From NCBI GenBank assembly GCA_029237695.1, contig CM055266.1, positions 121,014,569 to 121,078,568 of the forward strand: a DNA stretch of 64,000 nt, written 5' to 3'. This DNA comes from Conchocele bisecta. Lineage: Eukaryota; Mollusca; Bivalvia; Lucinida; Thyasiridae. The position numbers were made by a program, and so were the translations under genes. Positions 45,198 to 55,757 of this stretch are shown here, piece by piece. Below the pieces are notes generated by a model, which was not told where the DNA came from, searched no databases, and saw nothing but the letters and a program-made list of their open reading frames with translations. Numbering within the stretch: position 1 is the stretch's first letter; each line of letters starts with the position of its first letter.

Positions 45198-46292
45198 ATG
45201 GACAGACGGGCCAGCAACCCTTCGGTGACTAAGGCTGGAGCTGTTTTTATCAAGTTTATAAGAAGTTCCGTCCAACCCCAGCCAGTGATGTCTCAAACAT
45301 TTAACTGCAAAAAGTGCTTGAAAACATTTCAACATTTACAATCACTAAGAAGACATTTAAAGAAGTGTCACGACTCTTGTGAAATAGGACATATTAACTG
45401 TGCTACCAGTGGAAGGAAATTTGAGTCATTAAACATTTATTTTACCCATTTGGACTTAGGAACGGACAGAATGGACGTGTTCTGCGGAGTGGGAACTCCA
45501 GTATTGGATGAGTTTTATGCAGGTACCAGTGATTCGCTCCAGGACATTGTGGAGTGCGACGTGACACTAGGTCCAGGTTGCGAGTCAGCATCAACAATGT
45601 CTTCAGCTATTGACCAGGCTGAGGCAAATGACACGCTAAGCACGTCTGCATGGTGTGCGACAACTAGTGCGGTGGCGGTGGCACTATCTCCTGCAGGTGG
45701 CGATACGACCAGCAGAGGCACGACAAACGTCACGAAATACCCATTGCCGTCCGTGATGGTAACCGCCCAGCCGTTCCATGTAGATCAAAATACTTCCCAC
45801 AGGTTAGTGACACCACCTCCAGTTGGAAGTCAGGCGACGTGCCAAATTTCAACATTACATGGTGACAAACCAGTTCAACCACTGTCGCCTGCATCGGATG
45901 ATGAATCTGGGAGTTCAAACAGAAAAAGGAAAAACGGCACAGAGTATCCAGTGCCCAAGAAGATCAGCCGGAGCATGGTGGTAGATGTCCGCGATGTGCG
46001 GTTGATGCTCGACGAGCTGTCAAGAACAGTGACATCTAACCACCAGGATGTGCTGCACAAAATAGATGCACTGCTACCGACAGTACGGGAGACGATCGAC
46101 GAGGCGTCCGTACTTCAACAAACGTACTTTGGAGAATTGGTCGCCAATCTCGATCAAAGTCTGTTAACTTTACGGAAGGAAGTTGATGACATGGCCCAGA
46201 AAAGAACATTACAGGACATGGGTTTTCTTTGCAAGGTAGTTGAGATGAATACAGCTATCTTGGATATACATGTAGTTCGAGGACAGAAATAA
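45198..46292 (+). CDS. Extra ORF after pol: C2H2 finger plus C-terminal helices, intact
   Basis: 364 codons without interruption, in the slot where envelope genes sit in some Gypsy elements, but it is not an envelope: there is no signal peptide, no transmembrane segment and no furin site. Residues 37-58 form a C2H2 finger (C-X2-C-X12-H-X4-H). Residues 120-240 are Ser/Thr-rich and low in structure. 242-258 is a bipartite basic nuclear-localisation-like stretch. About 260-345 is helical and acidic/leucine-rich, coiled-coil-like. M31 (45288) is an alternative start just before the finger. It may be DNA-binding and nuclear. I do not recognise a named family. Intactness beside a shattered gag-pol is notable. 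Confidence 0.75.
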   Translation: MDRRASNPSVTKAGAVFIKFIRSSVQPQPVMSQTFNCKKCLKTFQHLQSLRRHLKKCHDSCEIGHINCATSGRKFESLNIYFTHLDLGTDRMDVFCGVGTPVLDEFYAGTSDSLQDIVECDVTLGPGCESASTMSSAIDQAEANDTLSTSAWCATTSAVAVALSPAGGDTTSRGTTNVTKYPLPSVMVTAQPFHVDQNTSHRLVTPPPVGSQATCQISTLHGDKPVQPLSPASDDESGSSNRKRKNGTEYPVPKKISRSMVVDVRDVRLMLDELSRTVTSNHQDVLHKIDALLPTVRETIDEASVLQQTYFGELVANLDQSLLTLRKEVDDMAQKRTLQDMGFLCKVVEMNTAILDIHVVRGQK

Positions 46293-47806
46293 AGGGTATT
46301 TCAATTTTCGATCATTTTCAAAAAAAAAAGAAGGTGTGTTCATGTGTGTAAATATTCGTTGTTGTACTGGATTATATTCATATGTTCTGGATTTAGACGG
46401 ATTATATGTGAGAGTTGAATATGTGTCTAATTAATACATTCTTCCATCAAAATAGTGGATTAAAATGTTATCTCATCATGTATGTTATTCATGAAGCGAT
46501 TGTCTTGGCATATGAGCGAAAAATGAATGTAACCTGGGCTTTCATTCATGTAGTAGCACTGGCCCTGACGAAACCACCAGCACCAGATGAAAGGACTTAT
46601 CAAGCAAGCATGTCTTGGCATATGAGCGAAAAATGAATGTAACCTGGGCTTTCATTCATGTAGTAGCACTGGCCCTGGCAAAATCACCATCACCGGATCC
46701 AAGAATTCGACTAGCAATGACATGGTTATCTTCTCAATTAAGTATCAAAGGCAAAGCCAAACACGTGCACAAACAAAATTATTAAAAGTAGGTCATTGTT
46801 TCATAATATTTGAGATGGACAGAAGAAGGACACATAAACGAAAAATAAATGGAGAGTGGATGATGTTTGTTTGTGTGTATTATATGTACACAGTATAACA
46901 AAATCCCAGAATTTCAAGCTGATTTCACCGATGGTAACTATTACGGTGCATCAGTAATTAAGTTGAACGGATTATAACCATGCGAGGGACATTAAAGGCA
47001 TGCAGAAGTTTCTGTTAGTATGTCTAATTTGCATTCATGTTGTCAGATGGTGGAGTGCCAGTGGTTCTCGCATACATTATTTGTCTATTAGACTCATGGT
47101 GTTGGCGTAGCCTGGCAACGTGAATGACAATGGCAACAGTGGCTTTTGTATGTAACATGCTTGATTTTCTCATGACACAGGAATTTGCTTGTACATGCTT
47201 TTTTGAAATGATCACATGTTCATTCATACATTTACTTTGAGACCTGTTTCAGCTGTTACAAGCTGAACATTTCTCTCTTGCGCATACACCAATTGTAAAA
47301 TGGTAATAATACTTTGATGCAATCGCTTATCTCTTACCTTTGGTATTCCTGTGCTATGGAGAAAATCTTGATAATCAAGTAATTGATGTCCAAATATGTT
47401 TATCAAGTAGTATTATACATGTAATGTAATCCGTATAATCCCTGTATAATCACTATATAACCACATAATCTTACGTACTAGTAGGAGTGTAGTCCAGTTG
47501 CTGTTGTTGTTTTTTTGCTTTTTTTACAGGTTCCATATTCATTGATTTGTTTCTATAATTAGATTGCCCCTGCTGGCAACCCCCAATTGGTGATTAGCCT
47601 GAGAACTGGGTTACCCTATGGCCTGTTTCATTGATGAAATTTGACCCCTGGCTGGTCTGATAGTAATGGTTTGTTTGGGTGTCTGCTGCTCACAGTGACA
47701 TTCTTTCCTTGCTTCCCTCATAGACTGGCTGCATGGGTGACTTTGACATATGTATCAAATGTGGCCGTTCATAGTACCGGGACGGTACGGTTCGATGGGA
47801 GGGCTG
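46293..47806 (+). other. Non-coding 3' region of the Gypsy element
   Basis: 1.5 kb between the extra ORF and the 3' LTR. It contains a 110-bp tandem duplication (46501-46610 and 46611 onward, starting TGTCTTGGCATATGAGCG) and a G-rich tract just before the LTR that may prime plus-strand synthesis. No supported gene. Confidence 0.6.
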
Positions 47807-48546
47807 TGTTATGATTTGGCTTTCTGGTCAATTGGACTTTATGCACCTTTTCCCGTATGGCTTACATGTGTTAGCTGTCGTGAAACTGGGTAACTCTGTT
47901 CTAATTTCTACATGTTGCTCAGAGAAACTAGGTCAGTGGTTGCTTTGAGCCGATGACTAACAGTTGCTTGGAGACTGGATGTTGGCTCAAAACATGTTGC
48001 ATGCTCGCAATGAGCCGCTCGGCTCAAACCAACATTGAGTCTCTGGTTGTGTTGCAACTGAGCATTATGCTGTTTACTATAAAAGGGGTCTGCTTCTCAT
48101 TCAAAAAAAAGAAAAAAAGGAAGAAGAATTCAAAGTTTTAGTCTCAGTCTTCATCATATGCTAACCATGTTGAAAGACTTATGTTTAGAATATACATTGA
48201 GCTATGTATTTATATTCAATTAAATATATTCCATGGGAAACACTATAATTTGGAATAGAGGAAAAGAAATGAATTAGATTGTACTTAACCATTATAACGT
48301 TCGGCAAACAGTTTAAGTGTTATTATACGAATATTTTAAGTCATGCTACCAACATGTGGATAAGTTGTCTTGTAATAAAGAGTTAATGCAGCGAATGAGT
48401 TTGTGAAATTACTTTGGCCTTGATCAAATGGAATCGTCATAAATTGCCGCACAATTACGGACATCGCTACTGATGGCGCATCGATTATGCATAGATACAG
48501 CGTATGGAGTGTGTCGTCCGTACGGTCCAATGTTCAAAATATAACA
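47807..48546 (+). repeat. 3' LTR
   Basis: TGTTATGATT...ATATAACA. Nearly identical to the 5' LTR. The ATAC that follows matches the ATAC before the 5' LTR. Confidence 0.9.
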
Positions 48547-48639
48547 ATACATTGTATATCACGCGGGAAAGTTTGCAGGACAATGTATTTGGCAATTCCG
48601 TTACTAAATGATGGGCATTGCGATATAATATATTACACA

Positions 48640-48985
48640 ATAATTCCAGCACAAAGATATTTACACAATTCCCTAGCATTTGATTGGCCCGTAGCAAGTC
48701 TCTGTCCAAAATTTATATCCCAGTAAACTCCCACGCCGAACTACTTTCCGTAACCGTGAGGCGCAGTTAAAATAATTCTTAAGAAAACTGAAACTAAACA
48801 CATTTTCTTGATGAAGTTATTTCAAATGCCGGAATTATAAGGAATGAATGGCCTTTTTGTTGAATTTATCTGGGATATAAATTTGGAAAAGTCGCGGGAA
48901 TGCTTCCGGCCTTCGTCCAGTATTCCCGCGACTTTTCCAAGTTTATATCCCGATAAATTCCACAAAAAGGCCATTCATTCCTATA
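48640..48985. mobile_element. AATTCCAGCA/GGAATGAATGGC composite foldback, copy 2
   Basis: Opposite order to copy 1: ATAATTCCAGCACAAAGATA first, then at 48840 the palindrome GGAATGAATGGCCTTTTTGT with complement. The palindrome's centre is shorter than in copy 1. It lies about 90 bp after the LTR retrotransposon. Confidence 0.7.
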
Positions 48986-49087
48986 ATAAATTCACATCTC
49001 GCACGCCCGGATCAAATACAACAAGTGCTCGTCTTATCTCTGTCCGGCTACATGTACGACTATATGCTGCATTTAGAGAATGTCAGG

Positions 49088-49333
49088 CTGGGCCCGTTTC
49101 ATTAAACTCCGTACGCCTAATATGTTCCTAAGTGCAATTTCAGGATCGTCTGGAAATTTCAATCGATGGATTTACATTTATTGAGCATAGGCTGCATATG
49201 CAGCATACGCTCAATAAATGTAAATCCAATAATTGTTTACAAGAAAACATTTTTAATGTGCAATTTATAGACTATATAAATTTTGCACTTACTAAAATTT
49301 TAGTCGTACGAAATTTAGTGAAACGACCCCCTG
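49088..49333. mobile_element. CAGGGG-type palindromic MITE, copy 3
   Basis: CTGGGCCCGTTTCATTAAAC to TTTAGTGAAACGACCCCCTG, centre TGCATATGCAGC. More diverged than the 18946 copy. Confidence 0.65.
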
Positions 49334-49450
49334 GTATCTTTTGATATCAAGTTTATCAGGCAATGCTAGGAAACGCGTAAGAATTCCGAGGCTCGGCGAG
49401 GAAATTCCAACTGTTTCCGAGCCGAGCGGAAAAGACACTAATTCTATTTA
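49334..49450. repeat. TTTATCAGGCAA foldback, copy 2
   Basis: 'gatatcaagtttatcaggcaatgctaggaaacgcgtaagaattcc' follows the same order as 37555-37600; the right arm is shortened. Confidence 0.55.
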
Positions 49451-49735
49451 TCAGATAATGCTTACTGCTAGAGGATCGACAAACAGGCAAGCATGATATT
49501 ATCTTCGTTGTAAATAACGCTTAATAAGTATTTACGCTGTATCACCACATTGTGTAATTACATTGACGTAATCCGGTGACGTCATGTATCGCCGTTCGGC
49601 CAGTGGAAGACCAGTAAAAGTATTTGTGACCCGGATATGCGTATCTAGTCAATGCATGGTACGGTACTTTGTTATCAGTCAGTGAGTATTCGGTCAATGC
49701 CGAATAAACCTGATAAACAGTATACAGTTATTTCA

Positions 49736-49893
49736 TTGTCATTCCAGGAACAGTCAAAACTATTGCCCCGATCTGCTGTGGACGACCCGAGGCCCTATTG
49801 CCCTGAGGCCGAATGTCGAGGGCAATATTGTATCGGGTCGTCCACAGCACCGAGGGGCAATATGTTTTGAATGTTCCCAGAATGACCATGAAC
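49736..49893. repeat. Imperfect foldback around CTGTGGACGACCCG
   Basis: CTGCTGTGGACGACCCGA and TCGGGTCGTCCACAGCA, with outer 'tcattccaggaacagtcaaaac'/'gttttgaatgttcccagaatga' arms, fold into one long hairpin with small bulges. Seen once. Confidence 0.65.
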
Positions 49894-49979
49894 TAACTGT
49901 TTTTAAACAGTGTATGTGACATAATGCACGTAAATTTGGCGTGGGGCACATCGACAGACCGATCTAAATTACGTTGAAT

Positions 49980-50115
49980 TTTATGATGTAATCGTCATGA
50001 TTTTCAGGGATGAAATAGTTATGTATATCCCACTGGCAAGGAACTGTTGATCGGACACGCGGAACTATTGCACAGGCACGTGAAAACCCAGGAAAAACTA
50101 TGGAATATCAACTTA
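49980..50115. repeat. Repeat copy carrying the empty site of the 91-bp palindrome
   Basis: The complement of this segment ('cataagttgatatt', 'gggttttcacgtgcctgtgcaatagttccgcgtgtcc') matches 37010-37210, but without the palindrome and with a single TTTTCACG. Confidence 0.7.
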
Positions 50116-50602
50116 TGTAGGGAGTTGGGTAATTAATCTTGCAGGGGCTATATTGATCGTCAGTATGTCACTGATAAAAGACTACACTGGTATCATAAGT
50201 CTCAAGGTTGTATTCAATCGGCGCATTAATTGCCCCACTTCTGTATGCTCTACTTCTGTAAAATGAACTGTCGCTATCACCCAAACCATATGGCACATTC
50301 GTCACTGACTGTCAATCATTGCAGTGACGTGCATCATTGTAGTAACTGTTGCTGGTAGTTCGTCGCCTTTCTGCCAACACAGTATTGGCACATTGCATCA
50401 CTCACTTCTAACACTTGTGTGTCAGTGTATAGTTACATGACGTATGTTTCTATACATTTTTCAGGTTCTGTAACTAATCAGGGGAGTCGGAACAGGTCCG
50501 GCAGGTCCGGCCACTGCCGGATCAATACTTTTAACATATTTGTAATTCATGTATAAAAAACGGAATGTAAATATTTTTCGGCAATTTTCTCGTTTCTTAT
50601 CA
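50116..50602. other. No gene; short GGTCCGG repeat
   Basis: Only AACAGGTCCGGCAGGTCCGG near 50491 stands out. Confidence 0.4.
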
Positions 50603-50677
50603 AAAGTGTATGGTGTTACCACTCAGTTGAACCGTCTCGGCGAGACGGTTCAACTGAGTGGTAACAACACACACTTT
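50603..50677. repeat. AGTATATGTTGTGACCACTC-type hairpin, copy 2
   Basis: AAAAGTGTATGGTGTTACCA pairs with the complement ending CACACTTTT; the centre TTGAACCGTCTCGGCGAGAC is identical to that of copy 1 although the outer arms differ. Confidence 0.7.
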
Positions 50678-51469
50678 TGGTGGGCAGCGGGGGCACCCAA
50701 TATATTCGCTGGGATGCTTCCGGCGCCCCTGCTAATGGGATGTATTGTATGAGAACTGAGTGTTTCTATTTGCTGTTGTTCGTTCTGATTTTATGTTGGC
50801 CAGCGTTTGGTAAATTGCATCTGATGACGCTTATGAGCAGCGAACCACCAGATCACATTTGCACATATACAGCTCGGGTTTGTTCTGGTTCCACAAACGA
50901 GCAATTGGCTCATGTACACATCGTTGTCACATCGCTTTAAATTAGTTCTTTACAATTAGAAAACGATGTTGTCGTTGGGTTAAACGTGTCATGTTTAAGC
51001 CAACCAAACAACGTTTTATAATTAAGAAAATTACATGTACATGTAGAACAATATGAAAACGATATGTAAACGACACGACATAAATGTACGTTGAAACAGG
51101 CGACACATCGTACGTAACAACACACGGAAGGCGTTTATATAGATGGGTAGCGGGTAGTTAACCGACTCTCGTTTTCACATACACAAAAGGAACCTCCAGC
51201 ATATACATATATTATGCGCTGTAATACGCATTTATTAGAGCAACAGTGAGCTCGAAAATGCCTTATTTAAGGAGTAGGTGGACTGTCAACATGTTCGTGG
51301 ATGTCTGTAGTTTATGAAACCACTTGATGCCATTCTGGGTTCCGTGGGCAAAGGCCTCAAAATCAAGATGGCGTCCAAGATGGTAGCGAACATAAGGTTA
51401 TTCCACATTTATACATCCGTTTGATATTATGTTATGTATTCATATTGTACGTGCGGCCTGGCGGACATA
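50678..51469. other. No recognised gene
   Basis: One 'aagatggcgtccaagatgg' motif at 51366, otherwise nothing. A possible short frame at 50677-50940 has a hydrophobic stretch but no other support. Confidence 0.35.
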
Positions 51470-52200
51470 GCTTGTTCACGCAATAACTAGAGTTCTTGAC
51501 ATATTGTAACCAGATTCGGTATACAATCACGTGTATCACGGCAAGACCTATATTTTCGGATGACTTGTCTCCCCTAGGTAACAATTTTTATTCTATATCC
51601 TTGTCCACGCAATAACTCAAGTTCTACTTGACGGATCATAACCGAATTCGGAATCCATGCTTATCATGTCAAGAGGAATACGCAAATTGACTGTTAAACC
51701 TTTCTGATGATTTGTCTCCACTTGGCGACCATTTTTAATGTTCGCATTCTGTATCATTGGTCCTTGTCCACGAAATAACTCAAGTTCCACTTGACGGATC
51801 GCAACCAAATTCCGTAAACTTGTTTATCATGGCAAAATGAAAAACCCTATTCTTTTTAAAAAAAATTGATGACTTATCACCCGTTTGTGGCCATTAATTT
51901 CCGCAATCTGTATCCTTGTCCGCACACTAACTTAGAGTTCAACTTGACTGATCATAACCAAATTTGGTACACTTGTTTGTCATGGCAAGAGGAAGGGTGC
52001 GCCCCCTTGTTGACAGGCCATGCCGTGACGTGCCTCGATATTGCGATAATGTGACCTTCGGCACTCTTGTCCAATTTGCGTTTATTTTAGTTTCTGAGGG
52101 GTATTGTATACCCATCAGAGTTACTGACTTCTTTTTATATGCAGTTATCCCCCCTTGTATACTGGCTACACCTCGATGGGCGTATATTGTGACCTTCGGC
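51470..52200. repeat. ~155-bp tandem array with AACTCAAGTTC core
   Basis: 'gcaataactcaagttctacttgacggatcataac' and variants start near 51480, 51610, 51772 and 51925 (spacing 130, 162, 153). Each is followed by an 'aattcggta' box and 'cttgttt atcatggcaaga'. Of the same period and layout as the 26.4-kb array, but only short words (TAACTC, TTGTCC/TGTCCGG) are shared. Confidence 0.7.
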
Positions 52201-52991
52201 ACTTAGGTTCTTGTTGTCATAGTTTGAGTCAAATGTATATTATAAGTGAAAACGAATGGTAGATAAATTCACTAGAACCACCCCAGGTGAAGACAATAGC
52301 ATTATATTTAGTGATTTTGTATTTTTACTGTAGCAAAACTAGAATAACATACTAAAATCGTACCAGTTTGAAGTATGGGAGAAGAAACAATACTGCTATT
52401 TTAAGTCGCAGTCATGTTTACAACGTGTAATGCATTTATAAATTGTTAGTGAAACACACACACTAATCTGTAATATGTAAACATGTAGTTCTAATACGAC
52501 GGGACGCAACTATATTTACATGCTGCACTTATTAACCTCAGATACCCAGCCCACTAATATATACATGCACTTGTGGTGCAAGTTAAATGGTAATGCATTT
52601 ATTCCATCAATGATCATAAATATATGCCAAACTATTCAGCACGGTATGTAGTTTAAAAAACCTTTCCATGGTAGTTCGCATTTTATAAGTATACGAATTA
52701 AAGTCAAGACGGCGTCCAAAATGGCGGACACAATTTAAAAACTACCATTGGTTGACGGTTTGGAAGTTCCAATCAGTGTTATACATTGTATCCTTAACAT
52801 TATAATTACATGTCCATGTCGTTACAAATAGGGACAACTGGCAAGCATTTATTCAGGCTATATAATAGACATAACTGGTAAAACGGAAACGGCATTATAA
52901 TATATAGAGGATATTCATATCTTTGCAACGAATATGACATATATGTTCATCGAGTGGTGTGAAATGTCCATATTTCACTCTTGAAATATGG
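52201..52991. other. No gene; one 'ggcgtccaaaatggcgg' motif
   Basis: The motif lies at 52711-52727 and belongs to the core described after the broken PIN-like gene. Nothing else is supported. Confidence 0.45.
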
Positions 52992-53232
52992 AGTAGTATA
53001 GAGGGAGTCAAAATGATACCACCTAACGGTGGCATCATTTCTCCACCCTCTATACTACTCCACCACCCCCAAAAAATCAAAAAATAGTTAACGATGAAAT
53101 TGTCTCCCACCAACCACGAAATATTCAAAATTGGTGTCATAAATACATCATGTTGTTTTCACGTCCAATTGACCACCAGATAAAACAATAGTCTTAAAAA
53201 GGATTTATTTTTGACACCAATTTATGAATTTA

Positions 53233-53547
53233 TTCTAATAAGTTTCTGATTTAAATGCGTCTCGCGCAATAGTCTATATTCCAACACCATATTTTCCTCC
53301 TCCGATATAGCTAATTGATTCCGTAGATCAGCAATTAATTCTACCAGCTCTAGTCTACCACGTTCACCTGTAGCCACAGGCAGCGTAGTTGCTTATGTCT
53401 ACAAAGAGTTTGGGCACTAACGAATTTACAAGGGCATCTGGGGCATTGAAATTGCGGGGGACACAAGGAACTTTCTACGTCTCGCTAGATGCCTTCGTAG
53501 ATAGTCTTTACGCGTAAACGTCTTACAACAAGTCTCACACTCCATTA
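53233..53547 (-). pseudogene. C2H2 zinc-finger/coiled-coil protein, copy 2
   Basis: The start codon corresponds to that of copy 1 and opens MECETCCKTFTRKDYLRRHL. A frameshift near 53455 separates this from the second finger (CPRCPCKF) and the leucine-rich tail. The complement of 'ctccaccacc' repeats lies upstream of its 3' end. Confidence 0.55.
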
Positions 53548-53655
53548 TATATGTATATGTTTATGTTTATATTCAATTAGAAGTGAAAAAAACATAATGT
53601 TTTCAAGACCAATTGAACAGATAAATTTCATAGGTTATACAAAAGTATATTACAG

Positions 53656-54085
53656 AAAATATGATAACGTCAGAAACTAGAGCAGAAATAGAAAGTTTGA
53701 GAAGAAAAGCCGAATCTCTAGGGATTACTTATAGTAAACGGTTGAGAGTTAGGGGGTTGACAAAGTTGATAAATGCCACAAAGAATGAGGCGTTTACAGA
53801 AAATATGATAACGTCAGAATAACTAGAGCAGTAAATAGAAAGTTTGAGAAGAAAAGCCGAATCTCTAGGGATTCTTACTAGTAAACGGTTGAGGAGTTAG
53901 GGGTTGACAAAGTTGATAAATGCCACAAAGAATTGAGGCGTTTACAGAAAATATGATAACGTCAGAAACTAGAGCAGAAATAGAAAGTTTGAGAAGAGAA
54001 GCCGAATCTCTAGGGATTACTTATAGTAAACGGTTGAGAGTTAGGGGGTTGACAAAGCTGATAAATGCCACAAAGAATGAGGCGT
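53656..54085 (+). repeat. Three tandem ~146-bp copies of the polymerase start
   Basis: The unit beginning GAAAATATGATAACGTCAGA starts its ATG at 53661, 53805 and 53953 (spacing 144 and 148). The first two carry indels or a stop, the third opens the long frame. Copy 1 of the element has one unit only, so this is an expansion private to this copy, or an assembly artefact. Confidence 0.8.
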
Positions 54086-55757
54086 TTATGAAGCGGTTTA
54101 CCCGCGCCTATAAAAGAGGGGCATTTAATGATATATCCAAAGCGGAGGAAGTTGGTAACAGAATTCAAAAAGAAAGTATTGCGGGGTTAAGGGCTAGTGT
54201 AATCAAACCTTCAAGCACAAATAATTTGTCCCAAATTAGACGCCAAAATAATAATAAGAAAAAATCTATCGTTAGCGCGATAGTGGAAAAAGGTGAAGAA
54301 ATATTGGGGGCTCACGATGAAACATTGGAAAAGGTAGAAAATGGAAGACGGGTAGTTACATTATCCTTTCGTAAAAACATAACATTAACGAGTCTGAACG
54401 CATGTCCGATAAACTCGCTCCGTATCTAACAACCAATTTTTATTTGAGATATTCATATTCTTACAAGCTAGAACATATGGAGGAAATTAAAAATGGAAAA
54501 CCTAAAACTATAATATTTCACAAAAATCTCGGTGGTAGCGAACCACTATCATCAATGAAAACCGTTAAAAAAATGGCTGTCAGATAAGGAGCAAACACGA
54601 ATAATGTCCGATAAAATAGACAGACCGAATACAAAGTGGAAGTTTTGTAAGATGGGTAGAGGTTTTTGTAAAGCTAATACAGGGTAGTAGGGGAATAGAT
54701 TTGGGACTACAATCCAAAGAAGCGCAGGAGGAGAACTTCCAGAATGGCTGAAGAATAAAAAAGGTATGTATTCTTTAGATAAGTATAATGACGACCTTTG
54801 TCTGTTCAGGTGTCTAGCTATGCATATGACAGATAAAAGACCCGACAGATGTACAGAAAAGGCGAAAGAACTTAGTAAGCAATATTTTGGTAGTAATGTG
54901 GTTTCACCAATTCCTTTTTCAGATCTGAAAAAGGTTGAAGAGTTTTTTAAAATCGGTATAGAAGTATATCAACCCACCGAATGTAATGTATGGTGGTTGA
55001 AAAAGTACCAGCACACTATAAGGCAATAGGTAATAAACCAATGACAATAGGACTGTTTAATAATCACAAGCATTTTCTGATAAAAAACCTTAAAAACCTA
55101 TCTAAATTTACGCCTGCGATAATTGCAAACAGAAATTCACGAAAGCGAGTAATATGAGAGAGACACGGACCAAAATGTATGAAAGGTGAGACAAAATAGT
55201 ATGTGATGGTAATTATTTAGAGCGCCCGCGTTCGTCGTTCGAGAAAGCGTTTTACCCAAAAGGTTCTAAAAGTTATGGGGCGATCGATTGGATGTATTCT
55301 GTGGAAAAGCGGGAGGGAATTCACATTCACCACGAACAGTGCGGACACGGAGGTGAAAGATGGATTTTAGGAGCTCCGGTAGATGGATACTGTCCAGAAA
55401 CCAATACCGTATATCAATATCACGGCTGTTACTGGCACGGGTGTGAGATTCATGCAAAGCATAAAAAAAGAAGAACGCGCATCCACAATGAGAAGAGATA
55501 AAGTTATTAGAAAAAGCAAAGAATTCAACCTAGTAGTTATGTGGGAATGCGAATTCCAAAGAACGGGTAAAGATATAAAGATCGGTTGTGACACTACTCT
55601 TTATCCATATCAGATAGTATACGATTTTGAGGCGTATCTCCAGCCAGAAGTTGAAACTACCGGTAATAGTTTAGAGTACGAAGCTGAGCACGTTCCGGCA
55701 AGCGTTAGTATAGGAGATAATTTCTCAGGAACAGTAACTCATATTTGTGATAAAGAT
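53953..55757 (+). pseudogene. Protein-primed family-B DNA polymerase, N-terminal part, copy 2
   Basis: The frame from 53953 runs to 54429 (helical N-terminus, then KVENGRRVVTLSFRKN). Further pieces at 54402, 54766 (CLFRCLAMHM), 55030-55200 (zinc knuckle, shifted), 55292 (NTVYQYHGCYWHGC) and 55383 onward. The last reaches VYDFEAYL (D codon 55623, E codon 55629), the Exo I motif of the 3'-5' proofreading domain. The palm domain with the catalytic D residues is hidden in the gap. At least five shifts. Confidence 0.7.

Larger units (their letters stand above)
38963..48546 (+). mobile_element. Gypsy-type LTR retrotransposon, 9.6 kb, complete ends
   Basis: Direct LTRs of 744 and 740 bp (TG...CA), ATAC on both outer sides (38959-38962 and 48547-48550), a primer-binding-like TGGTGGCTCGCGGTGGGA starting 39708, and gag, protease, RT, RNase H, integrase order (Gypsy/Metaviridae, not Copia). 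An intact extra ORF follows pol, then 1.5 kb without genes and a G-rich stretch ending GATGGGAGGGCTG before the 3' LTR. gag-pol is broken many times and lacks most of integrase, so this copy cannot move on its own. Confidence 0.9.
52992..55757 (+). mobile_element. Maverick/Polinton-like element, left part, copy 2
   Basis: Same order and orientation as copy 1: terminal hairpin AGTAGTATAGAGGGAG, zinc-finger frame on minus, polymerase on plus. It reaches about 195 bases further into the polymerase before the N gap. A 145-bp segment spanning the polymerase start is present three times. The two copies are close in sequence but each has private indels. Confidence 0.65.

Noticed and set aside
45198..46292. 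Retroviral envelope
   Set aside because: No signal peptide, transmembrane segment or cleavage site; it has a zinc finger and basic stretch instead.
50677..50940. Possible small secreted protein
   Set aside because: A hydrophobic stretch in an 87-codon frame without other support is expected by chance in this much sequence.
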